DNA of 64,000 nt from Owenia fusiformis (lineage: Eukaryota > Annelida > Polychaeta > Sabellida > Oweniidae): positions 11,383,196-11,447,195 of the forward strand of contig CAIIXF020000004.1 in the NCBI GenBank assembly GCA_903813345.2, written 5' to 3'. The notes below the pieces were generated by a model. It was given only the letters and a program-made list of their open reading frames with translations. It made no database searches and was not told where the DNA came from. The first letter of the stretch is position 1, and every line of letters begins with the position of its first letter. Position numbers and translations under genes: made by a program. Positions 49,671 through 60,078 of this stretch are shown here, piece after piece.

Positions 49671-50970
49671 ATAATTGGAAAACTACATCTTAAAAATGAA
49701 CAATGAGAGAGATATGTGAATGAGTGTCCCAGTAGAAAAGGTTTAATTGATAATGTGTCAAATTTACTTGGATGAAGTTAACTTCTTTTAGAGATAGCAT
49801 CCTGTTTAGGGTCAAATATGTCAATCAATTTGGCAGATTTTTTTCAATATTAACCCAGGGTTCGATTTTGGTTGAAACTTAGAATTCCTAGAAAACCATT
49901 GTCTAGTTTTTGACGAACAATGACTCGGATATAATCATCATTTCAACGTTTTTGTACCTGTACAGTAACCTAGGACATCTGTTTCTGGATTTACAGGCCT
50001 CGCGCTTAACTTTTTTTATCAGGTAGTTGTTTCACTACTTAGTCAATTTTCCAGTTAGCTATTTCAGAGAACCAGGTAGTGATAATTTTGATGAGAGTTA
50101 TCTTTATTCTTATGACTTAGCAGCGTAATAATAACATATTACATTGTAAATAAATGTATACTTACCAGATGATACTATACTATGTTTTAAGGCAATTTAC
50201 TAAACATTTCATTGACGGTTAAAGAATAAAGTCGACTATGATTGGTCTGCTTTCGTGCAATTGTAAAAGTTGTGATTCAGCTGATCGGCAAATCAATCGA
50301 AAATCTGTATATTTTCACTTGGAGAGTTGTTAGTTGAGGTACTAGTGAAGTTAGCTAGTTGAAGGAATTGACAAGTAGTGTTTTTGGAAAAACAGGTAGC
50401 AAACCACTACCTTAGCAACACAATTTCGAGGCCTGATTTAGATCATTTATACTCAATCAGAGTCAAACGAGGACCATATCACCTGGAGGACAACTATTTC
50501 TTTCATAACACAATGCCTTTTTTACTTCCAATTCATTTCATAAATAACATCCACAAAATTTATGTTGCCCTGTCCATCTTATTATTGTATGTATACTGTA
50601 TCTACATGCATTTAGAAATGTTGATTGTTTAAAAAAAACTTAATGAAATCACATGTTGGATGTTGAGTATTTGGTTTAGGTACACTTGACATCAAGCCAT
50701 TCAAAACACTTGACATCAAAAGGTGACCCAATTATAAAATGTGTGTATATTCTTACTTGATATTGTATGCCAGAAAAAGTGCTTGCATGTTTAGAAACTT
50801 ATATAATGGACACAAAAAGTTTAGAAAATTTGAGTAACGTTATGTCAATGATAGCAGAGAGTATACAAATTAGATTGAGCACATGTAAAAAAGAGATACT
50901 ATGGCAAATACATTCAGGTAAGCACATGTACAAAAACACAAAGCAATCCCTATAAAACATATAAACTAAC

Positions 50971-51135
50971 CTTTATATTGTGCGGCACTCTGCATTAGTA
51001 GTCCCTTCAAGTAAGAACTTGTAGAGCGTATGACTTCGTACAAGTCCCGCTCAGAGGCTTTGGTGTATTTTCGCTCCATTTGAGGCGTGCAACATGTCTT
51101 TGCTGCATCTTTCTGACAAATTTCAAGTTCCTCGC
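50971..51135 (-). CDS. Glypican (GPC3/5-like), exon 2
   Basis: Encodes residues 59-113 (165 nt, phase 1 at both ends). It starts with the typical glypican motif GEELEIC followed by KTCCTPQMERKY, supplying C65, C73 and C74. The rest, ending SYLKGLLMQSAAQYK, matches the helical start of the glypican core. The acceptor is TACAG at 51136-51140 and the donor AAAG^GTTAGT. The short exon 2 followed by a long exon 3 is the layout I recall for vertebrate glypicans. Confidence 0.93.
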
Positions 51136-51566
51136 CTGTATAAAATAAAAACATATCCTCTGCATATCATTACAAGCTTTATACAGAGTAGTTTTTACTT
51201 CTTTGGCATACAAAGAGAGCATTTGGAGCATTTTTGGCCATTTTGATGAACATTTTTGATCTGCTCTATATAATTTGAAGTCAGGTTGTTATTTTAATTT
51301 GTTTGATTTAGTCTTGTAATGACGTAACCCATGTTTATGTTTCTTACGTTTTGTGAAAGAGCAAAACTGCCTTGAACATTTTTGATTTTGCGGATAACTA
51401 CATAGTTTCTGCATGGACTCTCTGAAAGTCCATATTTTCAAGAACAGATGTCTCAAAGAAAGTAAAACTTAAGAGGTCGATTGAAAGAGCCAAAAGCAAA
51501 CATCAAGATGTGATGTCATAAGATGTAAAATAAAATAACGTCTCTGAAATCGAAAAAAGTACATAC
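51136..51566 (-). other. Glypican intron 1
   Basis: 431-bp phase-1 intron with GTATGT donor and TTTTATACAG acceptor on the minus strand. I see no repeat or gene in it. Confidence 0.8.
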
Positions 51567-51741
51567 CATTTACTTGATTATCTGGAACCATATTGGGATT
51601 TCCAATATTTAACTTTAGAAATTCTTGTTTTATCAAACTGCATTCTGATTCTGTCTCCAATTTATTTGAAAATGAAGGATTGAAAAAACACACGAGAACA
51701 ACTGCGAATATAATGCCTCCATTGGCAGCGAATCCCGCCAT
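51567..51741 (-). CDS. Glypican (GPC3/5-like), exon 1: signal peptide and N-terminus
   Basis: Encodes residues 1-58. The start ATG sits in a good context (four A before ATG, then GCG). A hydrophobic stretch at residues 9-22 forms a signal peptide, with cleavage probably near residues 25-27; the mature chain then has the first expected cysteine (C34 in TESEC). The donor is ATG^GTATGT at 51566, leaving phase 1, which joins exon 2 to give the codon for G59. Glypicans are GPI-anchored heparan-sulfate proteoglycans of the cell surface that modulate Wnt, Hedgehog, BMP and FGF signalling (family knowledge). Exon 1 alone would not identify the gene; the call rests on exons 2-4. Confidence 0.85.
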
Positions 51742-52060
51742 TTTTATGTTGTTGTGTACTCCTAAGCTCTAGTTCATAATTAATCCTTAATTTGGTCAAA
51801 AGATAACGAAAAACTACTAGAAAATCCAAGTTTTGTTACGTCCATTTGCCAGAGGTTGTCACTTGTCTCATTTTCTGCAGTAATTGATTTCTGCACGGAG
51901 TGAAGCTTTTTGAGCTTTTGATTGGTCAGATATTCCTTCTCCAGCCCAGAGCAATGGCAGGATTTTTGCCGTTGCATTGACACGCAATGAATGGAGAATG
52001 ACTTGTGAGTGGAGGTGCCATCTTTCAATAATGTTCGAAATGAAAAGAATGTTTTTTTTC
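51742..52060 (-). promoter_or_regulatory. Glypican 5' UTR and proximal promoter region
   Basis: Repeat-free sequence upstream of the glypican start codon, less AT-rich than the flanks. On the minus strand it has a CCAAT box (51925-51921, in CTGACCAATC) about 180 bp before the ATG. No clear TATA box is seen, so the start site is not fixed. The overlapping minus-strand open frames are probably chance frames in leader sequence. Confidence 0.4.
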
Positions 52061-52085
52061 ATATTGGTTTGCTGTTAGTACATGC

Positions 52086-52244
52086 TTGCCCGTGGTCAGG
52101 TTTTACCTAGGGGAATGGGGGAGGGGGGCTTTTGGCAAGGGGGAGGAACTTTTTTACACTCTGTTGAAAGCCCATGGATGATTTTGAAAGAATTTTAGGC
52201 AAGGGCTCCCGCTCCGCCACCCCCTCCCCTTGTCTACGGGCCTG
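52086..52244. mobile_element. Family E MITE, copy 4 (degraded left end)
   Basis: Right end CTACGGGCCTG is good; the left end reads TGCCCGTGGTCAGG. Flanks ATGC(T) and ATGC(G) suggest a decayed 5-bp duplication. It lies just upstream of the glypican promoter region. Confidence 0.6.
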
Positions 52245-52293
52245 ATGCGTCATATCAGTAAAAGAAAATAATTTTCCAAGCCTCGTGACTTCT

Positions 52294-52695
52294 CAGGAAA
52301 GGACGATTCTCGGTTTGGAGAACGAAGTTCATCAATCTAAATGAGCATTATCCCTGCTTCGGACAAACTTGATTTTTTTACATAATATAGATTTGAATGT
52401 CCTCTTTTGAATAGTCATAATTTAATTTGGGTAATATTTCTAGATTTTTCTCAAAAAATTATTAGCGCAGTACACTGATGAACTTCTTTCCCCAAATCGA
52501 GACTTGTATTTTATTAAAATCGGTCTAATTGAGCGTTATCCCTGCTCCAGACCAATTTGATATTTTTACATCTTGTAGATTTAAATGTGCTCTTTTGAAT
52601 ATTCATAGTTTAATTTGGGTAATATTTCTATATTTTTCATGAAAAAAAATATTAGCCCAGGAGACTGTTCTCCAAACCGAGAATCGTCCTTTCTG
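52294..52695. mobile_element. ~400-bp MITE with internal direct duplication
   Basis: Inverted ends of about 28 bp (starting CAGGAAAGGACGATTCTCGG on the left). Inside are two direct copies of a ~130-bp block (from about 52341 and 52532), each containing TTTAATTTGGGTAATATTTC. I could not define a target duplication. Confidence 0.7.
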
Positions 52696-52760
52696 TACAT
52701 CATGATCCTAAGAATTCCACCACTCCAGGCCCGTAGTCAGAGGGGTTCGGGGTTCCCCCT

Positions 52761-52995
52761 CAGGGGCGGATCTGGGAACCAACAAGGGGGGGGGGGATTT
52801 CAGGTACGATAAAAAATGGGCCCCTTAAACCCAAAAATGAAATTTCGAGGCCCATTTTCTTCATTTATTTAAAATAAGGCCATAAAAGGCTCAGTCATGA
52901 CCAAAAAGGCCCACTTTTTAGGGCCTTAAGGCCTATTTTGGCCCAAAATTTTTTTAGGGACCAATTTCTTTCTAGGGGGCTAGGGGCTGCTTGCT
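52761..52995 (+). mobile_element. Family F fragment cut by the fold-back element
   Basis: Starts CAGGGGCGGATCTGGG like the full copy at 18826 and follows it through the GGGCCTTAAGGCCTA block, but the right end is missing where the 52998 element begins. A short piece of family E (CAGGCCCGTAGTCAG, 52727-52741) precedes it. Confidence 0.65.
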
Positions 52996-52997
52996 TA

Positions 52998-54082
52998 CAG
53001 GGTGGGCCAAAAAACTGGAACATTTTTTTATTTATTCTCTTATGTCTCTTTATTTTTGCAGTTCAATCCACAAAAAATTCCAAAACTGGTAAAATGATTA
53101 TTTGTGAAAATGTTAAAGACTAAAGTATGTATATATGTATGATTAATTTTGGCTTGTCATATGGTCATGATCTGTATACTGCGTGCGTCATGAAAAATTT
53201 CCAAAGTTTCTCTGATTGAGACATCACTGCTGAAATACAAATCGTTCATACCATACAATATGCACCCTTCAAATGGTCTTAACACAATTTCCATCAATTA
53301 AAACTATATGTAGTTATCTCTAGGCGAAGCAAGAGATGTCAACCTTGAATAAGCCTAACTGGCCTCAAAACTTTTTAAAACTGGCACAATAAGTGAAAAT
53401 ATGTCTCAAAACCTCTCATTTAAGCCATGAATGACTGTCAAATACAGCTCAGATTGACTGTTCAGGAAGGTGGCAGACAAGTTCAGCTGGAAAATTTTTC
53501 CATCGATTGTAACTTTTTTGTTTGTCATGTATCGTATTATCTTCAATACTTTAGAAAATTGAAAAACAATTCAACGTCATTCTGTAAATATGAATATACA
53601 AGCTCAACATTTAATTACTGAACATGTCCTCCACCCACCTGAACAATCAGTCTGAGCTGTATTTGACAGTCATGCTTGGCTTGAATGACAGGTTTTGAGA
53701 CATATTGTGCCAGTTTTGAAAAAGGCTGAAGTCGGTTAAGTCATATTATCCAAGGGAGGCATGTCTAGCTTCTCTTTGAGATAACTACATATATGTTTTA
53801 ATTGATGGAAATTGTGTTAAGACCATTTGAAGGGCATATACTGTATGGTATGAGTGATGCATTTTCAGCAATGATGTCTCAAGCAGAGAAAATTTGGAAA
53901 TTTTTCATGACGCACACAGAAAATAGATCATGAACATGACAAGCCAAAATAAATCATACATACATATTTTTATCTTTAACATTTTCACAATTACCAGTAT
54001 CTGAATTGTTGTGGATTGAACTGCAAAAATAAAGAGAATAGAATTAATAAAAAAAATGTTCCAGTTTTATTGGCCCACCCTG
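52998..54082. mobile_element. 1085-bp fold-back element (Tc1/mariner-like ends)
   Basis: TA at 52996-52997 and 54083-54084 is the target duplication. The ends read CAGGGTGGGCCAAAAAACTG and its complement. The two halves are inverted copies of each other for about 470-480 bp (for example 53436-53475 against 53630-53672), leaving a loop of about 160 bp. No transposase is encoded; the 64-residue open frame at 53427 lies in the arm and loop. Confidence 0.85.
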
Positions 54083-54648
54083 TACAGAAGATTTCAATCT
54101 GGACGCTACGATCACTGTCTAAGATATCATTAGACAACTATTGCCCTTCACTGTGGAGGAACTCTCTGGTAAAGGGTGTTGGTTATGAAAACAGATGTGT
54201 TTTCGTAACAAAATGGCGCAACAGTTATTCGGTAAAAAATTGTTTTTTCATGATTACATGATCACGAGATAAAGGCAAAATCATCACTCCCTCTTTCCAC
54301 AATCGTAAGTCATCATCTTAAAGCCCCCCTCACATATGAACGAAAACCCCTTTACGTCAACTTGCGTATAGTGGCGAATAGGAAATTAGTCAAATTCGTT
54401 CTCATTAGTACGAGTTCGTGACAGTACGTCGCAGCGTTTACCTCGGTTGAAATTAGTCTTTTTCGTCGGAAAATTTTGAACATGTTCAAAAAATTGCAGC
54501 GAATAAAAGTTTCGTGTGTCATTCGTTGAAATTCGTTTCAATGCGTTAACGATCGGTTAACCTTCGCATTGGCTTCATCAAGTGACGTTAAAGGTCGCTG
54601 GGGATAAGGTCGTATCCCCATAATTTGCATATCAAGCGACTGACGACG

Positions 54649-54735
54649 CAGGGGTGGATCTAGGAACCAACAAGGGGGGGGGGGGGCCCAAATTTCAGGT
54701 CAGAGAAAAAAACGTTCTTGACGAAATTACATTTT
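54649..54735 (+). mobile_element. Family F left-end fragment inside the Harbinger element
   Basis: Begins CAGGGGTGGATCTAGGAACC and a poly-G run as in the other copies, then becomes unrecognisable. It coincides with the point where the left Harbinger inverted repeat stops matching the right one. Confidence 0.5.
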
Positions 54736-56496
54736 CGAGCGATTTCTTCCATTGAACACCCTATCTACACATAAAAGAAAGTCATTCTGAAATAAGTGGG
54801 TGGCATTTTTTGGTGTCACCCTGTATTCAATATGGCTCTTCTGACATTCCTAACATAGTCTACCTTAATTAAGAGGTCGTAGTCAACACAGATTTGAAAT
54901 TCATACAGTGATCATCCATTGGGAATGTTATTAACACGTACAATTGGTTACCATGCCAAGCAATTATTGTAATTACTTCAGTTTGAATGAAATATCCCTA
55001 TGTTTTATGGTTTTGGGTCGTAATATTTGATATTAGAATGGAAGGGGAGGGGTGTTGGACACTGTTTCTTTTGACGCTTGAATTTCATTTGGGATAGTTG
55101 GGGTTTGTTTAAGATTTTGTTTCTCTTGTGTTTTCTGATCATGTTTGGTATTTTCCCTTTGATATTATATCAATACATTTCTTATTATTAGACTCGTAAA
55201 ACAAAAATACGTTTAAACTAGTTTTTACAATTTATGTCAGGCAAATTACACTTAATTTCAAGTTGACACAGTGCTTTAGATTATTTCTCAAAGTCCAACC
55301 TTTAATTTGGCACGATCCTGTCTTGCCATGGTACACTTCCTGCTGGAGCTCGAGAGTTGACCCAGTGCTTCAGAGTATTTCTCACAATCTTCCCCTTTTT
55401 GTTTGCTGTGTTGTGGCCTCTGATATTGACAGCCCTGACATCTTCCAAGTTGCGATCTCTCCTCCATTCCCCAGGAACCATGTCGCCTCTTCTGTCCTCT
55501 TGGTCAATCAGTGCATTTTGCATTGTAGGGTACCTCATTCTCACCAAGTTGTGGAGAATGCAGCATGTCTTGACTATCAGCCTCGCTGTGGATGGCTTAT
55601 GGTTCATCGTTGAGAGGAGTACCTGAAATGTTATTATGCGTTAAATTGAATTAATTTGAAAATACGGATTAATAGTTAAACTGTTATAGGTCGAGTACAA
55701 AACATACTATTTTCATGTCTCAATTAGTGGAAGTTCGAATGAAGTCTCATTTCCTCGAAGTCGAATAAACGTATCTAGATAGTCCCAGGAACTTGGAGTT
55801 TAACTGTTTGTTTCGGCGACAAATATTATAAATTACAATGTACCTGGAATCGGTTGGCCAAAATTCCAAAGGCGTTTTCTGAAACCCTCCTAGCCCTCGA
55901 TAACCGGTAGTTTAGAATTCTTTCCTCTCTAGTGAGGGTTCTATGTCCATAGGGCTTCTGCATGTGATCACTGAGGCTGAATGCGTCATCCCCTACCAAG
56001 AAAAAAGGCATATCAACGGTGTCGTTGGGAAATGGCTGTTGGTGCTGAAAATGCGATCGAACCATCCTGCACCATCTCCAAGAATTCCGATGCATTATAG
56101 ATCCTGGCATCTCCACTTGAACCATATCCTGAAATTATACAAGAGTAAGAGGATAAAATATTGTCAGTATACATTGCAAATATAGCTAATTGTATTAAAT
56201 CTATATAATTATAAAATTAATGCAGTAACGTATGTAGAGCTTACTCACCACTCAGATCACACCACACGAACTTGTAGTCTGAGTCGACAATTCCCAGTAA
56301 GATGATGCTGTAGAAACCCTTATAATTATAATATAAGGAACCAGAGCTATTAGGCTTTCTGATGACTATGTGTTTGCCATCAATTGCAGCAACGCACTTT
56401 GGAAAGTTCCACTTCTCGAGGAAACCATCAGCCAATTGTTTCCATTCTTCAGGTGTGGAGGGGGCAGTCATGACCTCATCAACATATTCGTCACAT

Positions 56497-57644
56497 CGTC
56501 CCATTATTTCCACATTGTTACAATTGCATTTTCGCTGATATTGAGAAATCAGAGGTTGAAGTTTAGGTCTTCATAACTTTTGAGTAGTCATTTTTAAAAA
56601 CTTATTTTTTCGTATAGGTAATCATGTGTATGTGTAGGCCTTGCAGAGCAAAAATCACTGATTAAAAATAAATAGAACACATCTTTTTTTATTGTTTCTT
56701 TTTTTTGAAATACCAAAATATCCCTGAAAACTGAATTTTTATTCACTTCCATTTTGTTATTGTCTCATTTACCATTATTCTGCCTATCTAATTATAAAGA
56801 ATATGGCTTGTGTTCCATTTTGACTGATAAGGCACTGGATGAGCTTGGTCCATGTTTTTGCTTACAGTATTGCATTTATCTAATTATGGTAATTATTTGA
56901 AGTATATCATTTCTCATTGATTTTGAAAATAATAGGGTCTAGTTTTTCAGCATCTGCGAATTATTGCCATTTATACCCCCCTGGCTACTTTTATGAGGGG
57001 GTACTATGATAATCATCCATAATTTCTGTTATATACCTTCAATCACATTCATATTTCTAGGGATTATGTATCTATGTATAATTAGCTGCTATGACAAGTT
57101 TGATCATGATTGGTCAAGTGGTTGCCATAACAACACAACATAAGTGCGAAAAAATGTAAATATTTCGGATAAAGCCACCAGATCTTTAAAATGTACATGA
57201 CAAAGGTAAAGAGAGGCTATAACAGGGTCAGTAATTGATTATGTTCACTGAATGAACTTTGTTACAAATAATGTCAAATCTGCTTTCTTTTGTTTGTACT
57301 ACATGTATGGTGTCATGATTTATGATCTCCTTTGTTAATTACGCGCAAAGTATACTAGTAAGAGATTGTCCCATTATTTCCACATTGTTATAACTATTAG
57401 TCACATGATCAGAATTATGAATCTGATTGGCTCTACTGCCTACCCAAACAGATATGACAAGGGCCTAATCTTTTTTTCCTCATTTTGCACTTATAACAAT
57501 GTGGCACTGGATATCTCCAAACGGAGATGAGATCCATTGAAATGGACCTCAGAAATGAATTCCTCGTGAAAAATTGAGAAAGATAGTATACTTATCTCAA
57601 AACCTGTAAAAAGTGAGTTATAACAATGTGGAAATAATGGGACG
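56497..57644. mobile_element. 1148-bp DNA element with 24-bp inverted repeats, nested in the transposase
   Basis: The ends are perfect inverted repeats of 24 bp (56497-56520 and 57621-57644) beginning CGTCCCATTATTTCC. The target duplication is ACAT (56493-56496 and 57645-57648). Removing the element plus one ACAT joins the transposase frame without loss (AIC then DEYVDEVM). A third copy of the end sequence lies inside at 57368-57390, same orientation as the left end. No long open frame is present, so it is non-autonomous. Superfamily unknown; a 4-bp duplication with CG-starting ends fits none that I can name with confidence. Confidence 0.88.
57368..57644. mobile_element. Possible shorter inner copy sharing the right end of the 1148-bp element
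   Basis: The internal end copy at 57368 and the right end at 57644 match over about 27 bp, longer than the outer pair because the match extends into TATAACT. This delimits a ~277-bp unit, either a shorter family member into which or next to which the rest was added, or a recombinant. Confidence 0.5.
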
Positions 57645-58048
57645 ACATATAGCTTGACAGACTTCTCTTACCACTACAGGCCCTACAGAGAGGGTATTCT
57701 CAGCAACCCGCCAGGAGTACTGCATGTCAGAGTACTTGGCACCAGAAACCAGGTGGCGAATAGTGGCAGCTAGTTTGAGGCCTGGACCTAAAGGCTCTCT
57801 GTACCAGCTATGTTGTTTCCATAGCCGAGGACGGACCCTCTCAAAGATTTCGTCATACATTTCTGTTGGCATACAGAGGAACTTTTTGAATGTTCTGGGG
57901 TCCTCTCTTCTCAGCTCCACCATGAGCTTATCATATATGCCGAATTGGCGCCGTCTCTCTGGATTCAACCATTGTCTCCTCCAGATGCCACGTCCTCTGG
58001 CTCCCCTTCTCCGCCTAAAACGGCCTCTGATGAACTCATGAATGTTAA

Positions 58049-58462
58049 GGTCAGGGTGCATGATGGGAAATTTTTTGCATTCCTCAATTGAGTCACATGT
58101 TATTTTTCAAACAAGAATCACTCCTTCCCTTCATTGTCTATATTTTCAAGTTTTGCACAAAGAGTGCACTTATGTGCCTAGAAAAGACTTGTGAGAAGAT
58201 TGTTTTGATAAAGTGTATAAAAAACAAGAAAATTCAGTGAAAAAAATCAGAAAATTTTCAGAAAAATTTTTCACTTAATTTTCTCATTTTTTATACATTT
58301 TACAAAACAAACCTTCTCACAAGGCTTTTCTAGGCACATAAGTGCATTCTTTGTGCAAACTTGGAAGATGTAGACAATGTGGGGAAGGAGTTATTCATGT
58401 TTGAAAAATAACATGTGACTCAATTGAGGAATGTAGAAAATTTCCCAACATGCACCCTGTCC
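58049..58462. mobile_element. 414-bp palindromic MITE with TTAA duplication, nested in the transposase
   Basis: Near-perfect fold-back: arms of about 200 bp start GGTCAGGGTGCATG on one side and GGACAGGGTGCATG on the other. Target duplications TTAA at 58045-58048 and 58463-58466. Removing the element and one TTAA restores an open transposase frame (CAG CAA CTT AAC ATT CAT). TTAA targets are used by piggyBac and Kolobok elements; which of these mobilised it cannot be said. Confidence 0.9.
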
Positions 58463-59250
58463 TTAAGTTGCTGCGTTAAAACTTCTTGCTGGGCCATAGC
58501 AGCCACATACTGCAGCCTCAGTCGATCTGTGTTTTCCATGACAAAATAATTATTTGATTTAATTTGGCATTCTCTCAATTATCCAGCTTAACGTATATCC
58601 AATTCGTAAGTATTCGTTCCACTGCGTACAAGGTTGCAAACTGCCGCAATGGTTCGTAATGGTTCGTCAGTCGCTTGATATGCAAACTATGGGGATACGA
58701 CCTTATCCCCAGCGACCTGTGACGAAGCCAATGCGAAGGTTAACCGATCGTTAACGCATTGAAACGAATTTCAACGAATGACACACGAAACTTTTATTCG
58801 CTGAAATTTTTTGAACATGTTCAAAATTTTCCGACGAAAAAGACTAATTTTAACCAAGGTAAACGCTGACAAACGCATCTATACGAACACTGCGACGTAC
58901 TGTCACGAACTCGTACTAATGAGAACGAATTTGACTAATTTCCTATTCGCCACTATACGCAAGTTGACGTAAAGGGGTTTTCGTTCATATGTGAGGGGGG
59001 CTTTATGCTTCAGACAATGTAAGCTTTTTTGCGAACGGATTACTTCATAAGACTCCAAAATCATAAATATACTTCCTTGCTTAAGTAAACTTGTTGAATT
59101 TATACACTTTTTATCCCATGGTTGCAAGAATATAGATCGAATATTACGTGAATATATATTTGATATGTGGATAAGTATCATATCTTAGCAAAAAATTCTC
59201 ATTCTCAAATCAACTAATATCAATTTTAAACAATGGAAAATCACTTCTTA

Positions 59251-59318
59251 AAAAGTGATATTCAATGGTTTCAAAAGTGATATTCGACGGTTTTTAAAGT
59301 GATATTCGATGGTTTCGA
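59251..59318. repeat. Short tandem repeat, ~22-bp unit, three copies
   Basis: AAAGTGATATTCRAYGGTTT, three times. Confidence 0.75.
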
Positions 59319-59371
59319 TTTTTACTTATTTTCATTTTTTTAAACCATTAGACATTTTCTTTTTTTTAAAA

Positions 59372-60010
59372 AAAACGCAACCCAAAGCAATCGCTATATC
59401 ATGGAAAATACTAATTCAATTATGTTCATTTTTTCAGAAATGAAAGAAGAGCCTGTGCATATGTAAAGCTACTGTAGATGGTTAGTTGTAAAACATGATG
59501 CCTTGATGACATGATGCTCAAAAACAGTTGTACTAGAAAAATACGAAAAACGCAGTCACGGGTGACTGCAACTGCAAAAAACTAAACTCTTTCACCATAG
59601 TGTTTTGGCTCTTCGAATTTGGCACAAATCATCTCCATTCAATGTATGGTAATGTATCTATATTGTGAAATCAAAATCACTTCAGGGACTTTTTGACCAT
59701 GGCTGTAAAGTCCCTGGACTGATTTTGATGAAACTCCACAAATTCACCACGCCATCGAGCTTTACATGCACAGTCTCTTTTTTTCTTTTCTGAAAAAATA
59801 AAGTATTTTCCAATATTAAAGCGCTTTTCCATTCATGTCTTTCATATTTTTCTGATTCTAATGCCCTTTGAGCAGGTGTCCAAGACATCATGTTTTACAA
59901 CTAACTAACAATAGGAGCTTTGCATACACAGTCTCTTCTTTCTTTCCTGAAAAAATGAACACAATTGGACTAGTATTTTGTAAAATAGCAATTTCTTTGG
60001 GTTGCGTTTT
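59372..60010. mobile_element. ~640-bp fold-back element
   Basis: The arms, about 130 bp, are inverted copies starting AAAACGCAACCCAAAG and including TTAGTTGTAAAACATGATG. Part of the arm (GAGCTTTACATGCACAGTCT) recurs inside the loop near 59757. No open frame of note and no clear target duplication. Confidence 0.65.
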
Positions 60011-60078
60011 ACCCTGTACAATAAGAGTAGGATAATAAGAACATACTATGATTTTGAGGAATATCATTTTTTTAATAT

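Larger units (their letters stand above)
29707..50970 (-). other. Glypican intron 2 (about 21 kb, repeat-rich)
   Basis: Phase-1 intron, 21,264 bp, inferred from the match of exon 2 and exon 3 phases. It holds family A copies, elements of families B, C, D, E and H, the 115-bp tandem array, a promoter-like island at 35.4-35.7 kb and several minisatellites, each listed separately. Between these the sequence is AT-rich with no recognisable gene. The longest open frame (31234-31608, plus) resembles nothing I know. Confidence 0.8.
55302..58539 (-). pseudogene. Harbinger (DDE_Tnp_4) transposase, broken by two insertions and a frameshift
   Basis: Reading frame pieces on the minus strand: 58539-58463 (start MENTDRLRLQ), then 58044-57649, then 56492-56249, together the first exon once the two insertions are ignored; donor AGTG^GTGAGT. 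Exon 2 is 56128-55844 and exon 3 55622-55302 with stop. Catalytic residues are visible: D in AAIDGKH, D in FLVGDDAF and E in VSENAFGILANRF, in the usual Harbinger order; WNFPKC and SLYYNYKGFYS are typical of the family. Exon 2 needs a frameshift: GYGSSGDARIYN lies in one frame and PFPNDTVDMPFFL in another, switching near 56040. Length would be about 440 residues, near the family norm. It should be inactive as it stands. Confidence 0.88.
54321..59003 (-). mobile_element. PIF/Harbinger DNA transposon with nested insertions
   Basis: The ends are long inverted repeats of about 320 bp (54321-54643 and 58682-59003), starting AAGCCCCCCTCACATATGAA and nearly identical, with a ~23-bp extra segment in the right copy. 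The flanks read TTA/TA on the left and TA on the right, compatible with a TA or imperfect TWA target duplication. Total 4683 bp; without the two nested elements about 3.1 kb. It encodes one Harbinger transposase on the minus strand. I see no Myb-like second protein, which autonomous Harbinger elements usually carry. Near 54649 the inner edge of the left inverted repeat is interrupted by a hAT-like fragment (family F). Confidence 0.85.

Noticed and set aside
51780-52062. Minus-strand frames upstream of the glypican start
   Set aside because: Lie in leader/promoter sequence, overlap each other in different frames and carry no signal or domain.
55263-55626. Plus-strand frames of 116 and 89 residues
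   Set aside because: Shadows of the last Harbinger transposase exon on the other strand.
57724-58041. 105-residue plus-strand frame
   Set aside because: Antisense shadow of the transposase exon.
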